Assembly (NCBI GenBank): GCA_023230755.1 | Contig: JALNWS010000140.1 | Location: forward strand, 1 to 10,913 | Length of the DNA: 10,913 nt | Direction: 5' to 3' | From: Azoarcus sp. | GTDB taxonomy: Bacteria; Pseudomonadota; Gammaproteobacteria; Burkholderiales; Rhodocyclaceae | Shown here: in pieces, positions 1 to 6,415 of the stretch | How the letters are laid out: every line of letters begins with the position of its first letter | Numbering within the stretch: the stretch's first letter is position 1 | Position numbers and translations under genes: made by a program | Notes under the pieces: model-generated | What the model was told of the DNA's origin: nothing | Seen by the model: the letters and a program-made list of their open reading frames with translations, nothing else | Database searches by the model: none

Positions 1-42
1 ATTTGAACCGTCTCCTCCACCCTCCTCCTTTGGTGTGGATTT

Positions 43-73
43 AGCCCGAGCTCGAAAGCGCTCGGGCTTTTTT
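43..73 (+). terminator. Rho-independent terminator of an off-window gene
   Basis: A perfect 9-bp inverted repeat (AGCCCGAGC at 43-51, GCTCGGGCT at 60-68) encloses an 8-nt loop and runs directly into six T residues (68-73), with more T-rich sequence after it. This is the classic intrinsic terminator layout for a + strand transcript entering from the left. No coding sequence of the upstream gene can be recognised in the first 42 bases, which are CT-rich. Confidence 0.9.
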
Positions 74-254
74 CTTTTGTGCTTCCGGTTTGTGGTTTAT
101 GGTCGCCCTGGCGATCGGCCGGACTTCGTCGCAGCGCATCACGAAGGGATACCGTCATGAAAGCGGGCCTAGAATGTACCGGCGTCTTCATGCTCGCTCC
201 ACCCCGGGTCACGCACACGGGCGGGGACAATTCGACCACTGCAGGAGCAATCTC

Positions 255-500
255 ATGGGCATCATCTCGACCATTTTCATCGGCCTGATCATCGGTCTCA
301 TCGCGCGCGTGCTCAAACCGGGCAACGATCAGATGGGCTGGATCATGACCATTCTGCTGGGCATCGGTGGCTCGATGGTGGCGACTTACGGCGGGCAGGT
401 GCTCGGCCTGTATCGCGCGGGCCAGGGGGCGGGCTTCATCGGCTCGGTGATCGGGGCGGTGGTCCTGCTCGCGGTTGTGGGTGCGCTGCGCAAACGATGA
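255..500 (+). CDS. GlsB/YeaQ/YmgE family stress-response membrane protein
   Basis: This is an 81-residue, glycine-rich, very hydrophobic protein of the family also called transglycosylase-associated. Three membrane helices can be seen: about residues 3-20, 28-47 and 59-77. A short polar loop (KPGNDQMG) follows the first helix, and the protein ends in a basic ALRKR tail. The family is found in the inner membrane and is often induced by acid or envelope stress, but its biochemical role is unknown. I chose the ATG at 255 because AGGAG (243-247) lies 7 nt upstream and because the family starts directly with this first helix. The open frame extends back to 90, but that stretch is arginine/histidine-rich and does not resemble the family. 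It appears monocistronic, with a terminator on each side. No convincing promoter was found in 74-242. Confidence 0.9.
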   Translation: MGIISTIFIGLIIGLIARVLKPGNDQMGWIMTILLGIGGSMVATYGGQVLGLYRAGQGAGFIGSVIGAVVLLAVVGALRKR

Positions 501-505
501 GCACC

Positions 506-539
506 CGGTGCGGCAGCCTGCTGGACTGCTGCACCGTTT
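506..539. terminator. Hairpin between convergent genes, probable bidirectional terminator
   Basis: An 11-bp stem (506-516 with 526-536) has one G-T wobble and a 9-nt loop, and is followed by TTT on the + strand. It begins 6 nt after the stop of the small membrane-protein gene and lies 20 nt beyond the stop of the convergent oxidoreductase gene, so it is well placed to stop transcription both ways. The short T tract makes efficiency uncertain. Confidence 0.65.
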
Positions 540-558
540 CAAGCGGCGCGCGGCCGGA

Positions 559-1689
559 TCAGCCGTCCGAGGGCGGGATCAGGACAAAGTTGCCGACGTG
601 CTTTTTCTCGAGAAACTCGCGCTGTGCGTCGGCAATGCCTTCGAGCGGGAAGGTCTTGGCCACGATGGGGCGCAGTTCATTGCGCTCGATGTAGCCGATC
701 AGGTTGGGAAAGACCGGCTCGTCCCAGGCCGTGCACCCGATCAGCCTGAGGTCCTTGAGGTAGAAGTCGCGCATGTCGAGCGTGACCAGCGGGCCACCGA
801 TGGCGCCTGATGACACATAGCGCCCGGCGCGCTTCATGACCTTGAGCATGCTGCCAAATGTCGCCCCCGCCACGTTGTCGACGACCACATCGACTGCGTT
901 CTCGCCGAGGCTGGCAACGATGTCTTCGCCGCGCGCGATCACATGATCGGCACCGATCGCACGCACCTGATCCATTTTTGATGCGCCCACGATGGCGGTC
1001 ACCGTGGCACCGCGCCGCTTGGCCAACTGCACGACCGCCGAGCCCACGCCACCCGATGCGCCAGTCACCAGCACATGATCCGCACCGCCGACCTGCGCGC
1101 GATGCACCATGTTCTCGGCCGTCCCGTAAGCGCAGGGAATCGTTGCCAGCTCGGCGTCGCTCCAGTCGCTCTCCACCACGAACACTTCTGCGGCAGGCAC
1201 CTTGACCCACTGCGCGAAGGCACCGTCGAAATCGGAGCCCATCCACACGGTTTCCATCGAGCCGAAGCCGTCCTTGCGCATGCACGCACGGACGAGAACC
1301 CGCTTGCCGACAAGCGCTGCATCCACACCGGGCGCGACCGCCGCGACGCGGCCGCAGCAGTCCGTGCCCTGGATGAACGGAAACGGCGTGCCCTCGTTCC
1401 AGCCACCATCGGCCCGCTCTGTGGCCTCCGCACTGGCGGTTTCCTCGGTCCCACCGGTCACGCTGGATGAATACCAGCCGACGCGGGTATTGATTTCCGT
1501 GTTGTTGACGCCGGCCGCCAGCACCTGCAACAGCACCTCACCCGCGCCCAAGGCGGGAACCGGCACGTCGCAATACACCAGCTTGTCGTAACTGCCATTA
1601 CCGACGGTCACGACGGCCTTCATCGTTTTACTCACACCAGCCGTATCAAACCGGCCCTGACTTTGCGTTCGACTCAATTCCGTCGTCAT
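559..1689 (-). CDS. Zinc-independent MDR-family alcohol dehydrogenase/quinone oxidoreductase-like protein
   Basis: A 376-residue cytosolic NAD(P)H-dependent oxidoreductase of the medium-chain dehydrogenase/reductase superfamily (COG0604 type). The N-terminal GroES-like domain begins near MKAVVT (residue 23). The Rossmann fold contains GASGGVGS at about residues 210-217, followed by a typical QLAKRRGA helix. The catalytic-zinc positions are not conserved: the usual Cys and GHE segments read GVNNTE and GTDCCG. The four-cysteine structural zinc loop is also absent, so a zinc-free enzyme is expected. An extra loop of roughly 25 residues rich in S, T, E and A (about 74-98) is unusual. I chose ATG 1689 because GGAG lies 8 nt upstream; the GTG at 1698 overlaps that GGAG. 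ATG 1623 (MKAVV) is possible but has a poorer ribosome site. The substrate cannot be read from the sequence. A GATAAT at 1737-1742 on this strand could be its -10 element. Confidence 0.88.
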   Translation of the reverse strand: MTTELSRTQSQGRFDTAGVSKTMKAVVTVGNGSYDKLVYCDVPVPALGAGEVLLQVLAAGVNNTEINTRVGWYSSSVTGGTEETASAEATERADGGWNEGTPFPFIQGTDCCGRVAAVAPGVDAALVGKRVLVRACMRKDGFGSMETVWMGSDFDGAFAQWVKVPAAEVFVVESDWSDAELATIPCAYGTAENMVHRAQVGGADHVLVTGASGGVGSAVVQLAKRRGATVTAIVGASKMDQVRAIGADHVIARGEDIVASLGENAVDVVVDNVAGATFGSMLKVMKRAGRYVSSGAIGGPLVTLDMRDFYLKDLRLIGCTAWDEPVFPNLIGYIERNELRPIVAKTFPLEGIADAQREFLEKKHVGNFVLIPPSDG

Positions 1690-1785
1690 CTGCACCACTC
1701 CATTCCAGCAACCCTCGCCTTCAGGCCTCCGGGTTCATTATCCGTAACAGTGTCCCAGCAAAAGCGCTGCACCGCAAAACCGCCA

Positions 1786-1814
1786 TTGCAAATGCGACCT
1801 CTTCTCATTACTAT
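1786..1814 (+). promoter_or_regulatory. Predicted sigma70-type promoter of the five-gene operon
   Basis: TTGCAA (1786-1791) and TACTAT (1809-1814) are separated by exactly 17 nt, each matching the -35 and -10 consensus at 4 of 6 positions. Transcription would start near 1821 and give a leader of about 80 nt. The leader can form two mutually exclusive short stems: GTGTT 1836-1840 with AACAC 1856-1860, or GCGGA 1852-1856 with TCCGC 1862-1866. I expected a Fur site here, but the best overlapping stretch (1794-1812) agrees with the 19-bp consensus at only 9 positions, so regulation is open. Confidence 0.5.
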
Positions 1815-1899
1815 TCCCTCCACTCATGCGCCGTAGTGTTGCAACTTCGGTGCGGAACACGTCCGCCATACAACGGAAAACAACTTCAAGAGGTTAAAG

Positions 1900-2586
1900 A
1901 TGCAAGTGCTTCGCCCCCGTGCCCTTCCCCTGCTCGCCGTTGCCCTGCTCGGCACTGCCAGCCTGGCGCATGCCGAGCGCCCGCTGAACGTCGATGACGC
2001 GGGCACGCTCGACAAGGGCGGCGCCAAACTGGAGGCTGGCTGGTCGAAGGACGACGAAGCCAAGGGCTACGACGCTGCCGCCGGCTTCAGTCCGCTCGAA
2101 AACCTCGAGCTCGAGATCGGCTTCGGGCGTGCGCGTGATTTCGCCACCGCCGGAAACGAAGCCACCAATGGCCACGGTCTGGCGGTGAAGTGGGTGCCGC
2201 TACAGTCCGAAACCGGTTTGTCCGCCGGTCTCAAGTACGAGTATGGACGCGACCGTACCGAAGGCGAGTCGGCCTATGTGAATTCGCTGACCGGCCTGCT
2301 GACGTGGACCTTTGAAGGCGGCCAGATGGTGCACACCAACCTCGGCCGTGAAGTGACCCGTGAGGATGGCGACAGCGACGCCGTGAACACCTGGGGCGTG
2401 GCGGTCGATCTTCCGCTCACCGAAAGGCTGAGCTTTGTGGCGGAGACCTTTGGCAACGAGGACAGCCGCCCGGATCGCGCCGTCGGCCTGCGCTACGAGA
2501 TCATGGAAGGCGTGAAGGTCTCCGCCGCTGTCGGTGAGGGCAATGACCGCAGCTTCGCCAACGCCGGTATCGCCTGGGAATTCTGA
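1900..2586 (+). CDS. Small outer-membrane beta-barrel protein (transporter-like)
   Basis: A 228-residue exported protein. Residues 1-25 form a Sec signal peptide with a hydrophobic core (LPLLAVALLGTASLAHA) and a likely AHA|E cleavage site. The mature part starts RPLNVDDAGTLDKGG, as in several small porin-like 'transporter' barrels. It continues with alternating polar/hydrophobic strands (KLEAGW, LELEIGFG, GLAVKW, GLSAGLKYEYG, GLRYEI, VKVSAAVG) and ends in AWEF. A C-terminal phenylalanine is the usual BAM recognition feature. The acidic content suggests a cation-friendly interior or surface, but that is inference. Start: AAGAGG (1888-1893) lies 6 nt before the ATG. It is the first gene of the putative operon, 79 nt ahead of the imelysin gene. 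No plug domain or TonB box is present, so it is not a TonB-dependent receptor. The barrel assignment is sound; the transported substrate is unknown. Confidence 0.8.
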   Translation: MQVLRPRALPLLAVALLGTASLAHAERPLNVDDAGTLDKGGAKLEAGWSKDDEAKGYDAAAGFSPLENLELEIGFGRARDFATAGNEATNGHGLAVKWVPLQSETGLSAGLKYEYGRDRTEGESAYVNSLTGLLTWTFEGGQMVHTNLGREVTREDGDSDAVNTWGVAVDLPLTERLSFVAETFGNEDSRPDRAVGLRYEIMEGVKVSAAVGEGNDRSFANAGIAWEF

Positions 2587-2593
2587 CGCACCA

Positions 2594-2624
2594 GCGCGTG
2601 CCCGACACCAGGTCGAGCACGCGC
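2594..2624 (+). repeat. Perfect inverted repeat in the barrel-imelysin spacer
   Basis: GCGCGTGC (2594-2601) and GCACGCGC (2617-2624) form an 8-bp GC-only stem around a 15-nt loop, starting 8 nt after the barrel gene's stop. No T run follows, so it is more likely an mRNA-stabilising or attenuating hairpin than a full terminator. It could set the ratio of barrel to downstream proteins. Confidence 0.55.
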
Positions 2625-2665
2625 CCCTGTACACGCACCCGACAACGCACAACGGAGCGAACCCC

Positions 2666-3814
2666 ATGCGCCTGATCACCCTCGTATCCGCGCTCGCCGC
2701 ACTGCATCTATCCACCGCCACGCTGGCCGCCGAGACGGCGACTGCGCCGCGCGTCCTCGCCCACTATGGCGAGCTCGTCTACGCCACCTACGCCGATGCG
2801 CATGCCAGCGCACTGACACTGCAGAAAGCGGTCGATGCCTTTGTCACCGCACCGTCCGAAGCCGGACAGCAGGCCGCCCGCAAGGCGTGGCTGGCAGCAC
2901 GCGAAATCTACGACCAGACCGAAGCCTTCCGCTTTTACGGCGGCCCGATCGATGGCGAGGACGGCCCCGAGGGCAGGATCAACGCTTGGCCGATGGACGA
3001 GGCCTATGTGGACTTCGTCGTGGGTGCAGAGGATGCCGGCATCATCGCGGACCGCACGATTCCCATCGACATGGACACCCTGTCCGGCCTGAATGAGAAG
3101 GACGGCGAAGAGAACATCTCCACCGGCTGGCACGCCATCGAGTTCATGCTGTGGGGCCAGGACCTCGACGACAACGGACCCGGCCGCCGCGCCTACACCG
3201 ACTTCGTCGACGGCAAGGCGCCCAACGCCGACCGCCGTCGCGCTTACCTGAAAGTCACCACCGACTTGCTGGTGAAGGATCTCGGCACCCTCGCAGCGGC
3301 GTGGGCACCGGATGCCGACAACTACCGCAAGGGCTTTGTGACGGACACCGGCAACGTGGCCAAAGTGGTCTCGGCCCTCGGCATCCTGTCGCGTGGCGAA
3401 CTGGCCGGCGAACGCATCGAAGTCGCGCTCGACTCGCAGAACCAGGAAGACGAGCATTCATGCTTCTCGGATAACACCCACCGCGACATCGTGGCCAATG
3501 CCACCGGTATCCGCAACGTGTGGCGCGGTCAGTACGTCCGCGCCGATGGCAGTGTGCTCAAGGGGCCGGGCGTGCGCGACCTGGTCTCGGCGAAGAACAA
3601 GGCCGTCGCGAGCCGCGTGGATGCCCAGATCGACACGTCGGTGAAGGCCGCAGAAGCGATCCCCGCGCCCTTCGACCGCGCCATCCTGGCGGGCACCCCG
3701 GGACGCAGCAAGGTCGAGGCGACCGTGGTGGCATTGAAAAAACAGACCGAAGGGCTGGTAGAGGCTGCCGCAGCGCTCGGCATCAAGCGGCTGAACACCG
3801 TCGCACCCGACTGA
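2666..3814 (+). CDS. Imelysin-family periplasmic protein (ICMP-like, peptidase M75 fold)
   Basis: A 382-residue exported protein. The signal peptide is about residues 1-21 (MRLITLVSALAALHLSTATLAA). Family landmarks are all present: FRFYGGPID at 88-96, an acidic GPEGRINAWPMDEAYVD segment, the GxHxxE motif as GWHAIE at 154-159, and a second conserved block DSQNQEDEHSCFSDNTHRD at 256-274. GxHxxE proteins of this fold include the insulin-cleaving protease ICMP and the EfeO M75 domain. The motif is thought to bind metal, and many members belong to iron-regulated loci; protease activity is doubtful for most. I chose ATG 2666 because CGGAG ends 8 nt upstream and the signal peptide follows at once. 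The open frame extends back to 2534, but that part overlaps the barrel gene in another frame. It is followed after 103 nt by the di-haem oxidoreductase, its usual partner. An iron-binding role is inferred from family and context. Confidence 0.9.
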   Translation: MRLITLVSALAALHLSTATLAAETATAPRVLAHYGELVYATYADAHASALTLQKAVDAFVTAPSEAGQQAARKAWLAAREIYDQTEAFRFYGGPIDGEDGPEGRINAWPMDEAYVDFVVGAEDAGIIADRTIPIDMDTLSGLNEKDGEENISTGWHAIEFMLWGQDLDDNGPGRRAYTDFVDGKAPNADRRRAYLKVTTDLLVKDLGTLAAAWAPDADNYRKGFVTDTGNVAKVVSALGILSRGELAGERIEVALDSQNQEDEHSCFSDNTHRDIVANATGIRNVWRGQYVRADGSVLKGPGVRDLVSAKNKAVASRVDAQIDTSVKAAEAIPAPFDRAILAGTPGRSKVEATVVALKKQTEGLVEAAAALGIKRLNTVAPD

Positions 3815-3834
3815 GCGTCCAGTGACAGGAGAGC

Positions 3835-3860
3835 CTGACGCGGACCCTGTCCGTCGTCAG
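3835..3860 (+). repeat. Strong stem-loop in the imelysin-DHOR spacer
   Basis: CTGACG plus CGGAC (3835-3845) pairs with GTCCG plus CGTCAG (3849-3860), with one bulged T at 3854 and a 3-nt CCT loop, giving 11 paired bases. It lies 20 nt after the imelysin stop and 57 nt before the chosen DHOR start. There is no T tract, so it is probably an RNA-stability or translational element rather than a terminator. Confidence 0.6.
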
Positions 3861-3917
3861 CGCCCTGTCCTGCGGCACACGCATTCCTTTCTCCCCCCCG
3901 CTCTCGCTCCCCTGCTC

Positions 3918-5369
3918 ATGAAATCCAGACGCCTGCTCCTCGGTATCGGCGTGCTCGCCGCCGCCGGCATCGCCTATGCTGCCACGCAGCCCACGCGCTC
4001 CACCATCGGTTATGAACCGGGCGAAGAGCTTCCGGGTGGTGCCACCACCACACCCGATCATGGTCGCAACGCCTTCTCCTACCCGGCGGCAAACCTGTCG
4101 GTGGACCGCCAGACGGCGTTTTTCATTGGCAACTCGTTCTTCAAGAAGAGCTGGGTTGGCGCACCGGCCTCCACTTCGGGGCGTGACGGGCTCGGCCCAC
4201 ACTTCATTGCCCGCGCCTGTGCGGGCTGTCACGTGCTCGACGGCCGTGGCGCCCCGCCGGCAGTGGACGCCAACGGTGTCAACACCGAACAAGCAGTGGG
4301 CCTGCTGCTGCGCCTGTCCATCCCCGGTGACGGGGGCAAGGACGGTGTGGTGCCCGAGCCCACCTACGGCTCGCAACTGGACAATCAGGCCTTGCCCGGC
4401 ATCCATCCAGAAGCGCGTGTCACCATCCGGTATGAGGAGGAGGCCGGTCGTTTCGCCGACGGCACGCCCTACGGCCTGCGCAAGCCCACCTACATTCTGG
4501 ACGAGCTCGGCTACGGCCCGCTGCACCCACAGACGCTGATCTCGCCGCGCGTCGCGCCCCAGGTCATCGGACTCGGCCTGCTCGAGACCATCCCCGAAGC
4601 CCGTTTGCTTGAGATCGCCGAGCGCCAAGCCGCGGACCAGGCCGGCATCTCGGGACGCCCGAACCGGGTGTGGGATGCGGTGCGGCAGGACTGGGTGGTC
4701 GGGCGCTTCGGCTGGAAAGCCAATGTGGGCAGCATCGCGCATCAGACCGCCGCGGCCTTCAACGGCGACATCGGCATTACCTCCAGCCTGTTCCCGCATG
4801 AAGAATGCACCGCGGCGCAACTCGACTGCCGCGCGCGACTGCAGCAGGAAGCCGCCTGGCGCAGCGAGCGCGGCGAGCACCGCACCGACATCGACGACCG
4901 CTCGCTCGATCGCAGCATCTACTACACCACCACGCTCGCGGTACCCGCCCGCCGTGCACCGGCCGACCCGCAGGTCATCGAAGGCAAACGCATCTTCCAC
5001 GATGCACAGTGCGCGAGCTGCCATGTGCCGAACCACGTCACCGGCGACTCGGACGCCTTCCCGGAACTGGCGCAGCAATCCATCTGGCCATACACCGACC
5101 TGCTGCTGCACGACATGGGTGAGGCGCTCGCCGACCACCGCCCCGACTTTGCCGCAGACGGGCGCGAATGGCGCACCCCGCCGCTGTGGGGCGTCGGCCT
5201 GATCCAGACCGTGAATGGTCACCAGACCCTGATGCATGACGGCCGCGCACGCGGCGTGCTGGAGGCGATTCTGTGGCACGGCGGCGAGGCGGAAGCCGCC
5301 AGGCAGCACGTGCTGGGCCTGAATGCTGCCGAGCGCGATGCGCTGGTCCGCTTTGTGGAGTCACTATGA
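3918..5369 (+). CDS. Di-haem c-type oxidoreductase (DHOR family, DUF1111/COG3488)
   Basis: A 483-residue exported cytochrome. An N-terminal hydrophobic signal or anchor (RLLLGIGVLAAAGIAYA) spans about residues 5-21. Two CxxCH haem c sites are present: CAGCH at 101-105 and CASCH at 365-369. The far C-terminal block containing LMHDGRARG and ILWHGGEAE is characteristic of the family and of bacterial di-haem peroxidase relatives. The family is annotated as thiol oxidoreductase or putative peroxidase and is repeatedly found beside imelysins. Redox chemistry on iron or on a periplasmic thiol is plausible, but the substrate is unproven. The frame is open back to a GTG at 3822, but the signal peptide begins only at ATG 3918. 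Oddly, no Shine-Dalgarno sequence precedes that ATG: the preceding 30 nt are almost pure pyrimidine. Its stop overlaps the next start (ATGA), so translation of the next gene is probably coupled. Confidence 0.92.
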   Translation: MKSRRLLLGIGVLAAAGIAYAATQPTRSTIGYEPGEELPGGATTTPDHGRNAFSYPAANLSVDRQTAFFIGNSFFKKSWVGAPASTSGRDGLGPHFIARACAGCHVLDGRGAPPAVDANGVNTEQAVGLLLRLSIPGDGGKDGVVPEPTYGSQLDNQALPGIHPEARVTIRYEEEAGRFADGTPYGLRKPTYILDELGYGPLHPQTLISPRVAPQVIGLGLLETIPEARLLEIAERQAADQAGISGRPNRVWDAVRQDWVVGRFGWKANVGSIAHQTAAAFNGDIGITSSLFPHEECTAAQLDCRARLQQEAAWRSERGEHRTDIDDRSLDRSIYYTTTLAVPARRAPADPQVIEGKRIFHDAQCASCHVPNHVTGDSDAFPELAQQSIWPYTDLLLHDMGEALADHRPDFAADGREWRTPPLWGVGLIQTVNGHQTLMHDGRARGVLEAILWHGGEAEAARQHVLGLNAAERDALVRFVESL

Positions 5370-6415
5370 TGTTTACCCGGTTTCGTACCAGCTGTTTCGG
5401 CCTGCCCTTCGCCGGCCTGCTGTTTTCGCTTGCCCTGCCAGCCCACGCCGCCGCGCCGGCGCCCATCGTGATGCCATCGCAGTGGATGAGCGCCCTGGCC
5501 AGCCAGCGCCTTGCGCCAGGCTACCGCCAGTTTGGCGACAAGGTGGATGCGCTGGCGAGCGCGCTCGCCGCAAGCTGTGAGGGTCAGCCCGCCGCCGCGT
5601 CTGCTGCCCGCCAGCGCTGGCTGGAGGCTGCGCACGACCTGCGCGAACTGAGCCCGCTGCCCATCGGGCCGGTGCTCGAGTCGCGCCTGCTGCGCCGCAT
5701 CGACTTCTGGCCCACGCGCCCGGCACAGATCGAAACGTCGATCGCACAGTATGCGAAGACGCCCGCCAACACCGCTCGTATCGGCCTGCCAGCCCGCGGC
5801 CTGCCGGCGCTTGAGTACCTTCTTTTCGACACCGACCGTCCGGCGCTCGCCAACGACGGCCCCGCCTGTCGCTATGCTGTCTGGCTCGCCCGCGACACGG
5901 CAGCAGGCATCTCCGCAACCGTGTCGGCCTGGCCGGACTGGATTGCCGGCCTCGACGACGCGGAACCCGAACGCGAGGCTCGCCTGCTCGCCGACGGCAT
6001 CAACATCCTGATCGGCAGCACCGAGACCTTGCGTCTCAAGTACCTCGAAAAGCCACTACGCCCCCACGCCGGTCCGCCCGAAACCGACGCCTGGCGCAGC
6101 GGGTCTGCGCATGCCGGTCTGATGGCGTACTTCTCCGGGCTGCGCGCCGGTTTGCAGGGTGACGAAGGCATGCCCGGCCTCACCGCCATGTTGCGCGGAC
6201 GCGGGCTGCTGACCCTGGCTGCGCAGCTCGACCAGCGTATCGACGCGGTGCAGACGGCGCTGGCAGCGCTACCCGAGGATTTCGCCGCCGAGGCCGCACG
6301 TCCGCTGACTGACACCCTGATCAGCGAGCTTGGTCGCCTGCAGCGTCTGCTTGCCGAGGAAGTCGCCGACAAGATGAGCGTGGCCGTCGGCTTCGGAGAA
6401 AACGATGGCGACTGA
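5366..6415 (+). CDS. Second imelysin-family protein with a degenerate GxHxxE motif
   Basis: A 349-residue exported protein with a signal peptide ending near ALPAHAAA (about residues 24-31). It resembles the shorter imelysins encoded between DHOR and DUF1513 genes. Helix-rich segments are seen throughout, with landmarks PLPIGPVLESRLLRRIDFWPTR-like sequence near 105-125 and NILIGSTETLRLKYLEKPL near 210-230. At the position of GxHxxE it reads G145-L-P-A-L-E150: the glycine and glutamate remain but proline replaces histidine. Metal binding of the ICMP type is therefore not expected at this site, and a partner or scaffold role is possible. Start: ATG 5366 overlaps the DHOR stop by 4 nt. ATG 5369 is adjacent, and GGAG (5357-5360) is 8 nt from it, so either may be used. 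The gene overlaps the DUF1513 gene by 11 nt. Confidence 0.87.
   Translation: MMFTRFRTSCFGLPFAGLLFSLALPAHAAAPAPIVMPSQWMSALASQRLAPGYRQFGDKVDALASALAASCEGQPAAASAARQRWLEAAHDLRELSPLPIGPVLESRLLRRIDFWPTRPAQIETSIAQYAKTPANTARIGLPARGLPALEYLLFDTDRPALANDGPACRYAVWLARDTAAGISATVSAWPDWIAGLDDAEPEREARLLADGINILIGSTETLRLKYLEKPLRPHAGPPETDAWRSGSAHAGLMAYFSGLRAGLQGDEGMPGLTAMLRGRGLLTLAAQLDQRIDAVQTALAALPEDFAAEAARPLTDTLISELGRLQRLLAEEVADKMSVAVGFGENDGD

Noticed and set aside
79..288. 69-residue frame upstream of and overlapping the small membrane protein
   Set aside because: It has no family resemblance and overlaps the well-supported gene. An internal ATG at 157 has a fair ribosome site, but the peptide looks random.
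1794..1812. Possible Fur box over the operon promoter
   Set aside because: Only 9 of 19 positions agree with the Fur consensus and only one half-site (CATTA) is visible. A second half-site, CATTATC at 1736-1742, lacks its partner and may simply be a -10 on the other strand.
2708..3457. 249-residue - strand frame
   Set aside because: It is antisense to the imelysin gene, which carries the full set of family motifs.
3783..5309. 508-residue open frame on the - strand
   Set aside because: It lies antisense to the di-haem oxidoreductase, whose CxxCH motifs and signal peptide are clear. Such long antisense frames are common in GC-rich coding DNA, and the translation resembles no family.
5219..5635. 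138-residue - strand frame across the DHOR-imelysin junction
   Set aside because: It is antisense to two well-supported overlapping genes and has no domain signature.
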